Of a DNA stretch of 64,000 nt, positions 1 through 11,800 are shown piece after piece (within the stretch, counting starts at the first letter, position 1; each line of letters opens with the position of its first letter). The notes below the pieces were generated by a model. That model saw only the letters and a program-made list of their open reading frames with translations, did no database searches and was not told the origin of the DNA. This DNA is from Simmondsia chinensis (Eukaryota > Streptophyta > Magnoliopsida > Caryophyllales > Simmondsiaceae). The position numbers and the translations under genes were made by a program. The stretch is from contig JAGTTD010000012.1 of NCBI GenBank assembly GCA_018398585.1, forward strand, positions 24,003,036 to 24,067,035. The letters run 5' to 3'.

Positions 1-854
1 TTACATATATTTAATAAAATAATCTCAAATCGCAGTGTGTAAAGGTGTGATATAGGGCCATTATCCAACTCGTTTTCATTAGCAGTGTCACGACATGGCC
101 GTTGGTGTGTGGAATGAAGACAATAGTGAAGGGATGGTGGGTTTACCGATAAATAACAGTAAGTTCTGCATACTTTTATACCATTGTTTGGACTATTTTA
201 TTAAACACATATAACTTTTAGAACAAAAAATGATTTTACAAAGTTTGTGACACTAAAAAATTAATATAATAGACCTCAAGATACTAATATATAATTTAAC
301 CTAAATTTTATGAACAAAAACTTAATTTACTATATTATTCACCCTATTGATAATAACAAAAAGGAGAATTGTCACCTAAGTGTACTAAGTTTTAGACACT
401 TATCATCTCTATATACCTTGATATTTCAATATATATAATGAGATACCCTAAGGTTTTAAAATTTTATTAGTTAGGTATCCTATGTAGGAATTTGGTGAAT
501 ATTGTCAAACTTCAATCGATTTTCTCCTTAAAATATCAATGTGGTACATAATTACGATAATATATATATGCTATATTCATATTTTATGTGAAAATTTAGC
601 GGATTACGAAAAAATTCAATAAACTATGATAAAAAAATATCTACATATGAGTGAAACAATATATCAAGTTAATATTTTATGACAAAAAATATTAACACCT
701 TAGAATATACCTATATAAGTGTTAAAAAAAAAAAAGCATACCTATAAATATTAGCAATGTGTAATAAAAATCCACCGAATTTTGATAGATATACTTGATT
801 GATAAAATTTTTGAACTTTAAAATAAGTGAACATAAAATCTTTAAATGTATCTC

Positions 855-857
<3 letters not shown>
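1..857. other. AT-rich intergenic stretch, no gene seen
   Basis: No open frame or RNA gene is visible. The part around 400-540 (AATGAGATACC, AAGGTTTTAAAATTTTAT, GAATTTGGTGAAT) resembles blocks near 4700-5400 and 41940-42060, so it is probably a copy of a decayed dispersed repeat. Confidence 0.5.

Positions 858-924
<67 letters not shown>
858..924. repeat. (AT)n microsatellite
   Basis: An almost pure AT dinucleotide run of about 67 bp, followed by TTTATTTATTTAAATT. Confidence 0.95.
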
Positions 925-928
<4 letters not shown>

Positions 929-2907
929 TTATTTAAATTAAACTAGGTAATATAATATGTGAAATACAAGATAATTGAAATGGGCTAGGTATTATAGTAA
1001 TACTAAAGCCCACTACTATTGTGATTGTAATAAATAAATTAATGGATTAAAATGATTAAATATCCAGTCTAATTAAATTAGGCTAGATATTAAAACATAA
1101 TTAAGTTAAGGGACTAATTATCATTAAGGTATTCTCTAATAATAATTGAAGTATGTATATATATAGTAATAGTAGTAGTAGTAGCAGCAGCAGTAATAAT
1201 AACAATAATAATAAATAAAAAAAAGAAAAGGGAAAGGAAAAGGAAAAAGAAAAGAAAAAAAATAAAGTAAAATCTTTCCCCACCCCACATGTTGTCTCTC
1301 TCTCCCGTACAGCTCTCTCTCTCACCGCGTTACTCTCTCTCGTCTACCGTCCTCCCCTCGCCTCTACCGTCGTCACCGGTGCTGCCACCACCTCTCGGTA
1401 CCGCCTTCCGACGTCGACCACCACGGTACGTGTCTCTCCTCTTCTCTCTTCGCTCCCCTCTACCGCCTCCCACCATCACGGTACCGCGCACCACCACGGT
1501 ATGCCTGACCCACGCCGGTACCACTCGACCCCGGTGCCGCCTCCCACCACCACGGTACCGTCCGACCACCTCAATACCGTCTGACCTCCAGGGGTCTATA
1601 CCCCTAACCCTCAACCCTTCAAACCACACAACCACCCCACAACTCTCTCTCTCCTCTCGGTTTTCTCTCTCTACACTCACGACTCTTACTCCCTCTCCTG
1701 TCGTTCTGCTCCGGCCACCACACCGGTACGGCTCAAGCCACCACGCTGGTATCGTCACCTCGCCAGTGGCTTAGAAGCTAAATTTGTTGGATTTAAGTTA
1801 GTGAAGGTAAGTATACCACCTCCCCTACTTGATTGTTAACTACAAAAATTGCTTTAAATGACTTGATTTGTAAGATTTATATTTTGAATGATTTACTGAT
1901 TTGCTAAATAGGATTGGACATATGTGTTATTGAATTATATTGATTTATACGTTAGGTTGATATTGAATAGGTGATTTCTATTCTTATGGTTTGAATTAAA
2001 CTCACTTATACGTTGGTTTGAGTTTTATATATGTGATTCCTACTCTTATGGTTTGAATTAAACTGACTTATACGTTGGTTTGAGTTTTAAATATGTGATT
2101 CCTACTCTTATGATTTGAATTTTAAAGGTTTTATGGCAAGAGCTTATAGATAACTACGTTGACCCTCCGGGGTCTGTCGACCATAGAATGTGAAATATGA
2201 AATGTGAAAAGTCGATCTGTGACCCTGTCGCGGGAATAATACCGGCACATAGATCTATGTTTGATCCTAGCGAATCTGTCGACTTAGAACCGGTTCGAAT
2301 GTGTGAAATGTGAACGTCGATCTATGACCCTGTCGTGGGAATAATACCGGCCGTAGTATTCGATGCATCTGTAAGTTTTACCGAAAAAGCTCTTGTAAAT
2401 AAATTAATGATTTGTGCTATTTTAACGTGATTTTCTTTAAGATGAATTGATTTTGCTGATTTTAATTGGGATTCTATCCATTTTTAATAACATGCCTGAT
2501 CCTGATAGGGAATGTGTTATACTTACTAAGCGTGTTGTTTGCTCACCCAATTCATTTATTTTCCAGATTAGTAACCCATGGCAAGTTTCTGAAGGAAGAA
2601 AATGATGAAGCGGCTTACTATCTTGAGACTTAGTTTATTTCGCGTAGTTAAATAGTAAATGAATTTTATTGTAGCATATCAGAACTATTTAGGATGTTAT
2701 AATTTTAAACTTTCGCTCTACTAGTATTAAAATATTAGTTTGATGTATTTGGGATTATGTTTTATATAAGAACGGTTTATATGATTTTGAGGAGTTTTGA
2801 TTGGAAATATTTGGGCTTCGTACTATAATAAGAGGATTCGTTATAGTACGGCCGTGTAGCGTCCTTTGACTTAAGCCTATTCGGCATTAACGTCTGGGGG
2901 CGTTACA
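925..2907. mobile_element. Probable LTR-type element remnant or solo LTR
   Basis: The right end is seen directly: GGGGGCGTTACA at 2896-2907, followed by an AT run. Ends of the form ..GGGGCGTTACA are typical of some plant Gypsy LTRs (family knowledge). The body has a purine/pyrimidine block (1200-1340), a GC-rich block with repeated CACCACGGTACC-like words (1380-1600), a possible splice donor at GTAAGT (about 1807), three 61-62 bp tandem units, and a duplicated block around 2205-2365 (GACCCTGTCG.GGGAATAATACCGG twice). A matching TGTAACG start was not found, so the left edge is only a guess. Proline-rich frames in the GC block match no family I know. Confidence 0.35.
1931..2115. repeat. Three tandem 61-62 bp repeats
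   Basis: Units begin TGAATTA at 1931, 1992 and 2054, each containing ACTTATACGTTGGTTTGAG and ending CTCTTATGGTTT or close variants. The first unit is the most diverged. Confidence 0.8.
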
Positions 2908-2938
<31 letters not shown>

Positions 2939-2997
2939 TATCAAAATACTTAAATAATAAATGTGTAAAACTCGAAACAATTGAATAATTAATTCCC

Positions 2998-3005
2998 TAT
3001 AAATA
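2998..3005 (+). promoter_or_regulatory. Candidate TATA box of the rhomboid gene
   Basis: TATAAATA lies 213 bp before the rhomboid ATG. With the usual 25-35 bp spacing, transcription would start near 3030 and give a leader of about 180 nt. This is inference from motif and position; an upstream transposon tail ends only 90 bp before it. Confidence 0.45.
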
Positions 3006-3027
3006 TAATAACAAACACAAACAAGAC

Positions 3028-3210
3028 AAAACCTGTAATGATCCCAAAAAAAAAAAAAAAAAAAAAAAAAAATTGGAGGAGAAGACCAGCAAGCTACCCG
3101 CAACTTTCGCGCCAAAACAACCCATCCCCTCTCTCTGTCTCTCCCTCCCTCTTTCTCATTTCTCTCCTCCATTTTTCTCTCTCCTCTCCTTTCCTATCTC
3201 GTCCTCGCCG
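3028..3210 (+). promoter_or_regulatory. Putative 5' leader with poly-A tract, CT-rich block and overlapping upstream ATG
   Basis: The leader holds a run of about 28 A (3045-3072) and a CT-rich segment (3120-3205) of the kind common in plant 5' UTRs. An upstream ATG at 3038 opens a frame ending at 3508, out of frame with the main ATG at 3211 and overlapping it. The in-frame stretch between 3073 and 3211 has no ATG, so 3211 is the first usable start for the rhomboid frame. Confidence 0.45.
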
Positions 3211-3488
3211 ATGGGGAAGAGGCCGGACATCGAATCCCCCGCATCGTCCTACTACCACAACCACGACATCCACCCCCGCCCTCCGCCACCCCCACCATTT
3301 ACGAGGCGACCGTGGTTCCCTTGGCTCGTGCCGCTTATCTTCGTGGTTGATGTTGTCGTGTTCGGGGCCACCATGTATGAAAATGATTGCCCTTCGTACT
3401 ATAGCAAATGCCTTTTTGAGAAGTATCTGGGGAGATTCTCCTTCCTACCGTTTCATAAGAACCCCCTTCTTGGCCCTTCCACCTCCAC
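3211..3488 (+). CDS. RBL: Rhomboid exon 1 (residues 1-92 plus 2 nt)
   Basis: Starts at ATG 3211 (MGKRPDIE) and ends before GTAAGC at 3489. It encodes the proline-rich N-terminus, TM1 and the conserved region ending GPSTS, with two bases of the next Thr codon. The block NDCP..C.....LGRFSF....NPLLGPS is characteristic of plant RBL proteins. Confidence 0.93.
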
Positions 3489-5857
3489 GTAAGCCCTTCT
3501 CTCTCTAAGAATCTAGGTTTTTATTCAATTTGGGATTGAATTTTGGAGCATTTGGTAAATTCTATCTTGTAAAGGAACCAATTACCATAAAGGGTTAAAC
3601 TGGTGGGTGAATGATTATGAATAATTTTAAACTCTAACATATCACCTCGTGTAAATGATCCATTAGGTTTGATATATGGATTTTGCACATTTTAATCTTA
3701 TATCTTAATATTGAAGTTAAATAAATATTAAAAGTTGGACTATTGGGCTTAAAATTCATAACTTTTACATCCATAATATTCTGATATCATAATAAGGAGC
3801 CGGTTATCTCAATTGCGTAAAATCTTAGAATAATTTTATACTCTAATACTATAATTAGAATACTTTTATAACAGGAGCAATAATTTTTTTTTTGGGTCAC
3901 ATATAAGTGGAGTAATTGGTTTAAAGTAAAATAGTCGTTTGATATGGCAAACATTTTCCAATGCAGTAGTCATCATAGTTAGTAAAATACCGTAAGGGAA
4001 TTAAAAGAAATTAAATAAGTTTACGGTATTATTCAATTTCATATATTAAAATTTCGGTAAAAAATTTGTTGACTTACAAACTCCATTTGAAATTAAGAAA
4101 ATTTGAAGGAAAGAAAAATGCCAGAAAAAAGTATCTGGAAAAGAAAATAAAGAAAAATAACTTTTTTTTCCGATGTTTGAAAGTCGAGGAAAAACAAGGG
4201 GAGAAAAGCATGCTTTCAAGATCAAAAATTTTTTCCCCCTTTGTTTGGTTGGTAGAAAATAAATGAAAAAAAATACTTTGTTTAACTTAATAAGTTATGT
4301 TCTCTTTATATAGTTTAAGCCATGTACTTTTTTTTTTTGTTTTTTTGTTACCATTCTTAATGTTGTTCCATTATGAATTTATTATTTATGGCACCCTGAG
4401 TTTAGTTATTATTCATATATTTGATATTTTAATACATACTATCAAAGATTATAAAATTTAAAAATTTCATAAAATATTTGTTTCAGGTACCTGAGTTTAA
4501 AATATTTTTGAAATATATTAATATTTTTCAATATATATATAAATGTTTTTAAATATTTGTAAGGATTTAAACATTTTTTAGAATTTGAAAATATTATACA
4601 TTTTAAAATTATAATAAATATAAATATTAAAGTATTTACGTATTTTTTCAATTAGAAATCTTGAAATTTGAACATTTATCATTTGGGTGTCCTGATATTT
4701 TAATATATAAAATTTGGTATTCTGAGGTTTGAAAATTTTATCACCTATATACTTTGTGTTGGAATTTTGATAAATTTTGTAAGAATCTAACCAATTTTAT
4801 AAAAGAAATATTGACATAATACATAATCACAATAGTATATATGTCATGCCAATATTTTTATTATAAGTTCAGTGATTATGATAAAATATTCACCGAGGTT
4901 GATATGAATTACCTAAATATTGCCACAATCATGTGTCATTTTTGCAGTTTGGGGCAAAAATATCAAATTCCGGTGAAGATACTAATAGACTGTCAAATGT
5001 TCAATTTTAGCATTCTGTAATGAAAATCTATCGAATTTCGATAAAAATATATCTAGTTGATAAATTTTAAAACTTCAAGGTAACGGAGTGATAAATTGTT
5101 TAAAACTCAAGGTACCCCATTGTATGTATCAAAACGTCAGAATACCTAAGTGACATATGTTTAAGCCTCGAGGTACAAAAATGATAATTATCCAATTTTT
5201 TAAGTGCATGTCTTCATAAAGCAATAGAACCTCAATTAAGTTATATATAGGGTAGCTAAAAAGTTGACAAAGTTAAATGTATATCAAAAATATTTCTAAA
5301 TCTCAAGGTATCTGAAAAATATGTACTAAACCTCAAGGTATTTCAACCAAATTTTCTCAAAAAATTATTACATTTAGGTACATCAAATTTAAATATTTTA
5401 TCAACTAGGCATTTTAAATGATAAATACTCTATTTAATTTATCCTTTTTGTGTACACTAAATATATATATTTAATAAACTTAGGTGACAAATAAAGCAGA
5501 TCTTGTTAATTAAACAACTGAGATAAAATCTAATACATAAGGGGTTAACATGACTTGGGCCTAAATTTTTTGCCCCCCCATTTCCTCTCTATTTTAAGAG
5601 GAAAACTGAGCTGTTTCGTAAAATGGCATTCAAAAAAAAAAAAAAAAAAAAAACCCAGACTGGCTCTTTACAAAAAATAATTCCTGAACTAGCATCCGCG
5701 TGGACAAGAATTATAAAATTTTTTGTTTTTTGTTTTTTTATGAATACCTCTGTATAAGAGAAAGGTATTTCCTCTATATAAGCCGCCTTTTGTTGGAGCG
5801 GCTTACATGATTATCTCCTATCACACGACAGGGGCAGACCCCTTTATTCATGCATGA

Positions 5858-5897
<40 letters not shown>

Positions 5898-8800
5898 AAT
5901 TAATTAAATTATTAAGGCACTGGGTTGTTGTTGCTATTGTTGTTGTTGTTTTATAAAATTATATAAATAGAATTTTAAGAAAATGAACTTTAAAAGTTTA
6001 ACTTTTTTTTAATCTTTTTATAAAAATCATTAACTTTTCGTTAAATATTATTTAATTTTAGAGAAAACTTTAGTTCCGTATCCTGAAATTTTATAATATA
6101 TATATTTTTACATATTTTGAAGTTTTGAAATATTTTTGAGATATTATGAACATTTGAAATTTTTTTTTCTACTTACCATTGGTTTAATTCAACGAGTTTC
6201 CGTAAATTTTTAGTGCCACATCATTAAAAAAAAGAAAATGTGATATTTGTAGTTTATAAATACGTAAATTAATTTAGAATTATTAAGATTTATTAATAAT
6301 AATTAAAAAATTTTTTGGAAAAATTTAATATATTTTTCTAAATATTTTACAAAACTCCAACTTATTTTGAATTAAATATTAAATTTTTAGGCATTTTTTT
6401 ATTCTAAAAGAAGTGGCACTAAAAACTGAGTCGGTTCCCAAAATAATGCTAAAAAATAAAAAAATAAAAAAATAATGCTAAAAAATAAATATTTACCAAT
6501 CTACTGTTGAACCGCGTTTTATAAATGCGGTTATATTAAACCGCGTTCAAAAAACGCGGTTATATGTAAAAATAACCGCATCAAGAGCAAAAAATTATAT
6601 GAAGTATAAACCGCGTTTACAAAACGCGGTTCACTATTATATAAACCGCGTTTTGTAAACGCGGTTTACACATATTAACCGCGTTTAGTAAACGCGGTTA
6701 TAATGCTTTATGAGTAAAACAATATAAAAAATAAAATAATAGATATATATAAATAACGAACTACTATATAAAAAATAATATAAATAAAACATAAATAAAT
6801 GTTCAAAAAAATGTAACATAAATAAATATTACCGTCATATATTTCACTGCTACTAGCTGCTAACCGAGCCTCGTGCTCCTTTTCATCTTGCATGTCAATA
6901 CATTATGACATTTTCTCTTACAGAATCCACGTGTGACCCTTCATGTATAGTCATTCTCATCCATTTTATTTTGAATTCGTTTCGAGCGTGGGCGTCCTTG
7001 ACTTCTTGACTTATCCTTTACAATTACCTGAACCACGTCTTTAAGACGCGTTTTATTCATACATGAACCGCCTCTTAAAGACGCGGTTTAGATTCAAATG
7101 AACCGCGGACGCGGTTTATGTTCACATGAAACGCGTCTTTGAGACACGTTTTATAAGTGGAAAATTTTTTTTTCTCTTAATTCGGTTATTTTTGGAGTGA
7201 ACCGCGTTTTCTAAACGCGGTTCAATAGTAGATTGGTAATTATTTATTCTTTGGCATTATTTTTTTTATTTTTTTATTTTTCAGTATTATTTTGGGAACC
7301 GACTCCTAAAAACTAACGGAACCTCGTTGAAATTAAACCAAGGGTAAGTAGAAAAAAATTTTCAAATGTTCATAATATCTCAAAAATATTTCAAAATATG
7401 TAAAAAATATATATTAACAAATTTTAGGGTACGGAACTAAAGTTTTCTCTAAAATTAAATTATATTTAACAAAAAATTAACGATGTTACATAAAATGGTT
7501 AAAAAAAGTTAAACTTTTAAAGCATATTTTCTTTAAATTTTATTGATATATATATATATATATAAGCATGCATGCATAAAGGGGTCTGCTGTGTAGTAGA
7601 CCCCTATCTGTCCCTTGCCATGTGGCATGGGACAATCATGTAAGCCGCTCCACCAAAGGGCGGCTTACATAGAGGAAATACCTCTTTCTTATGGGGGGGT
7701 ATTTATAAAATAAAAAATTTATAATTCTTGTTAACATAGATGTTAGTTTGGGAATTATTTTTTATAATGAGTCAGTTTGGGTAATATTTTTTTTGGATGC
7801 CATTTTAGGAAATGGCTCATGAAAACCATTTTCCTCAAATTCTGTTATAAACTTTGAAAATTTTTCATTGGATTTTTTTCCTTCATAGTTTTCGTGTATT
7901 CCAAACACAGAAAAATCACTTTCCTCCAAATTTTTTTCCTTTATCAACATTTTTTGCATTCCAAATAAAGCCATAGAAAACTTATATACTATTATATTCA
8001 TGTTTATAACCACTCCTAAAATACTAATTGAGTGAAAATAAATGTAATTTCGTAAATTTTGACACCTAAAAAAAGATAGTACATAAGTCCATGATTTGAG
8101 TGCTAAATTGATAAATTTTACAAAATCTAGGAATATAAATAATTAATTTAAATATAAGTATATTTATTTTTAACTAGTTTTTTTTTCTTTTTATTCAGGA
8201 AAAATATAGATATGGGTTATAAAATGTGTGTTAAACAGCTAACATAAAAAAATATGTATTTTATCGTATTTTTACAGCTATATGGAAATGCCCTTTTTAA
8301 ATGAAAAAATATGAATACGTGTTTAATACATCAATTATATATGTATTATATGTGGGTTGCTGTGCTATAGGAAGTTCCCGTTAAAGTTAAAGAGAAAATA
8401 CTATAAGACGGCAGTAAGACTGGCTATATCCTGCGGGGCGGAGTGCTGGCCAGTTAAGTATCACCACACACAAAAACTGAAGGTGGCGAAGATGAAGATA
8501 TTGAGATGGATGTGTGGACACACAAGGAAGAACAAGATCAGAAATGATGTTATAAAAAGTAAATTAGGCAAGGCCCCAATCGAGGATAAGTTGAGGGAGC
8601 AATGTGTCATGACCTCGGGGCTGTGACAATGCAAAGGGTCACGGTGGTGACCCAAAAGGACTGATAGAGTTGAAATAGAGTATGGGATGAGAGGAAAAAT
8701 AGATAGATTTTTGATGAGAATTAGAATTTAGGGTTTAGTTGGGGAAGAAGGAGAAGAAGATAGAGATGAGAAAGAGAACCATAAGATAGAGAAAGAAGAG

Positions 8801-11800
8801 AGAAAATATAATTTTCATTTCATATTTTGATTGTTGATTTACAATGCTAGTGCTCTTCCCTATACATAGAAAATGACAAGGAATAAAAGAAGCATCTAAA
8901 ATATTCTAAATGTTCAAAAAAAAAATCTAGAATATTCTAGAAAAATAAAAAAAATATCTAAATACATAAGAAAATAAGAAAATGAAATCATAAATCTGAA
9001 AATGCAGAAAAAGCAAAATAGAAGCTGCTGGAAGCTTCTGGAATGTGCTGGAAATTCTGAAAAAAAACACCTAAAATATCTGAATTATTTAATAAAAATC
9101 AGTAAATAAAGGATAATCACCAAATAGTACTGTACTATTGTACTATTTGGTGAGCTGGCAGATCTGGCTGTCATGGGACAGCTGGCAGGAAGCTAGCAGT
9201 GAGCTGGGAGCGAGCCTGGGACACGGTCTAGACAGGGCCTTGACATGGCATTGGGACATGGCCTTGACACTGTCTTGACACTGTCTTAACATACACCTGA
9301 GGCGCACCTAACACGGACCTTGACATGCTTTGGCACGGGCCTTGACACTGGCCTAGCACGGCCCTTGACCTGCTTTGGGATGGGCCTTGACACTGGGTTG
9401 ACACTGTCTTGACATTCAATTGAGGAGTACTGGGCTCGGCCTTTGACATGGTCCCGACACTGTTTGGCATGGTCTTGACACTGCACTGGCACGGACTTGG
9501 GACATGGCTTCTGACCTTGTCATGGCTTTGTCACAAGTGCTCAACCAGGAGCACCCAATGCGCACCCAAGCGCGCCTCATGCGCACCCTTGCGCACCTAA
9601 GCGCACCCTTTGCACAACCATGCGTGACTAAGACAGGTCATGCGCATTCTATGCTCATGACATTCCCTTCCCCTTGAAGTCATCCTTGTCTTCAAGGATG
9701 GAATATTGGTGCAACCTCCAGCCTTTGGTTCCCACCCGTTGCTTACCCTTCTCATATCCTGGTACTTACCCCTTAACCCTGGGTCGAACGAATAATCCTT
9801 GTCCCCAAGGATTAGGTGCCAAGATAGGTGACGTGGGCCTTGGCAGCTTCGTGTACCGATCCCTGTTCTAGGAAATTGTCCCTTTATCTTCGTTTTCTTG
9901 GCCTTTCTATTGAAGCCCTAGAGGTTTGTCTTTCCTTGCGGCTCATTGTGCTGTGCTAATGCCTTGACATGGTTTCCTTGCTGATTGGCTTGATGCGCTG
10001 GTCTCTTTGGTGAGGCACGGGCCTTGCTACCTCATGAATTACCACGCTGTCTCTGCGCTGTTGGCTTCTTCCTCTTGGCACGGGTGGATAGTTCATAGTG
10101 AGGATCCTCATGATGAGATGGTGGTGAACGCATTGGTACCGGATCTATGCCAGCAACCTCCGCCCGTGTATCTTGCTCATTATCACCCGATGGTTGCGGT
10201 TCATAGGTCATGAAAGCGCCAAGGACTTCTTGAGTTACCATTGTTACCCTTGTCCTCTCCAGTCCTGATTTATGCAATTCTTCAACCATGGGCGGCTCAT
10301 CAAAGGTTGGCTCAGTAAGGGTTGATCCAACTGGTTCAATGATAGCAACCTTCATCCTTGTATCTTGTTATTTTAAGGTTGCCCATATAAGGAGATGAGG
10401 ATGTGATCATACTTTTATTAGGGGTCATATGTGCACTCACACCCATATCAAGGTAGCAGCTTGTCATGGACCGCCTACCTTAGTAAGATTTTTACTTAAG
10501 TAGGCCTTGTACTTAGGAATATTCTAGAAGGGCCTAGGACGTGCTAGTGCCTTCAAGAATATTCATGCGTGTGTTTTGAGTTTGAGTTCATGTATGAAGA
10601 GTCATGTCCCTTGGCGCAAAGGACGTGTCCCATGGGGCCTTGACAAGGTCCATGCACACGGGCCTTTGGGAATGGACATGGCCCTTCCTTTGTTAGATGT
10701 GTGTATGTGGGAGAGACGTGTCCCTTGGCATGAAGAGACGCGTCCCTTGGGTCCTTGACATGGTCCAAGTGCGCGGGCCTCATGAGGGGTCACGTCCCTT
10801 CCATAGAGGCATGTCCTTTGACAAGTAGAGATGTGTCCAATGAACCTTGACTTGGTTCGTTGACACGGCTTGCCTCAAGGGGACATGTCCCATCCTTGGT
10901 TCATTAAATTAATGTACTTAGAATTATGTTCAATGTACTTAGAAGGGGATGCATTGCACACGGTTTCACAAGGGGAGTGTCGCAACTGTGTGTTTGCATG
11001 TACATAGGTGGAGTTATGTCTTTTTGTGAAGAGTTGTATTCCTTTATTTGTAAATATGCTTGAGTATAAATAAAGATGGCATGGCATTGCCAAGGGGGAC
11101 GATGATCAACCCAATTAATCCAAACTCTCTCTCCATTGTTCCAAATACTTAAACCGTGTGAATCATACTTGTGTCCCTAATATTTTCCCTTGCTTTCTAA
11201 ACGCTTTCCTTGTGTTAAATACTTCCGCATTATATTATTCCGCATAAACATAACCTCCGGGTTATCGGGTAGCCTGACTTAGCGAGGGACTTTCGGAGTG
11301 AAGTTAAGTGGCGCACGGGCTTGACAAGGGTGTCAAAAATCGTCCCGTGAGTAGCGGTATCAGAGCGAGGCTCAGGATATGCGAGTAAGCAGCTGTGGTG
11401 GGACCGAGCTTTGTCCATGGTGGTGGACACTCTTGGGGAATGGGAGTTGCTCGTGTCCTAGGTGCGTCGAGCGGGTTTGTCCGTGGGTATGGACACTCCT
11501 TGTGTGGGAGGGGCACTCTAACGAGGAACTTTCGGAGTGAAGTTGAGTGGCTCGCAGTTCCGGTGTGGCGGAAGGCGCACCGTGTTGGGTGCCAGTCAGG
11601 CGTGCTGACCGTATGGCTGGCTTATTGCGTGGAGATTGGGCCGATCCTTGGGGTGCAGTGCAAAGTTCACAAGGTGAAGAGTCAACAAGCATCGTGGAGT
11701 GAGACATGTACGTGGTGCACTATGGTGCATGGAGCTGGCAAGTTGCTTTTTGGGCACGCTGCTTATATTCAGGCGAGTGTCACTAGCATGTCAGGGGTGT

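Larger units (their letters stand above)
5608..7818. mobile_element. Long-TIR fold-back element with internal palindrome clusters
   Basis: The two halves are near-perfect inverted copies. For example AAATGGCATTCAAAAA (5624) pairs with the complement of the block near 7800; AAGCCGCC...GGCGGCTTACAT pairs across 5780-5830 and 7640-7670; CTTTAGTTCCGTA (6067) and GAGTCGGTTCCCAAAATAAT (6428) have their complements at 7430 and 7290. Arms are about 620-930 bp. Flanking 9-mers AGGAAAACT (5599-5607) and ATGAAAACC (7819-7827) match at 7 of 9, consistent with a Mutator-like target duplication. No transposase frame is visible. It lies inside the transcribed intron 1 and could form a long hairpin RNA (inference). 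Confidence 0.8.

Noticed and set aside
1101..1325. Minus-strand 74-codon poly-leucine/phenylalanine frame
   Set aside because: It is the translation of microsatellite-like AAT/AGT and purine repeats, with no gene signal.
1289..1774. Opposed 161- and 142-codon frames rich in Pro/Ser/Thr or Arg/Gly
   Set aside because: Both arise from the same GC-rich repeated block; open frames on both strands reflect composition, and no domain is visible.
3073..3210. N-terminal extension of the rhomboid from a TTG at 3073
   Set aside because: The only upstream in-frame start is non-ATG, and the sequence is the CT-rich leader. MGKRP at 3211 fits plant RBL N-termini.
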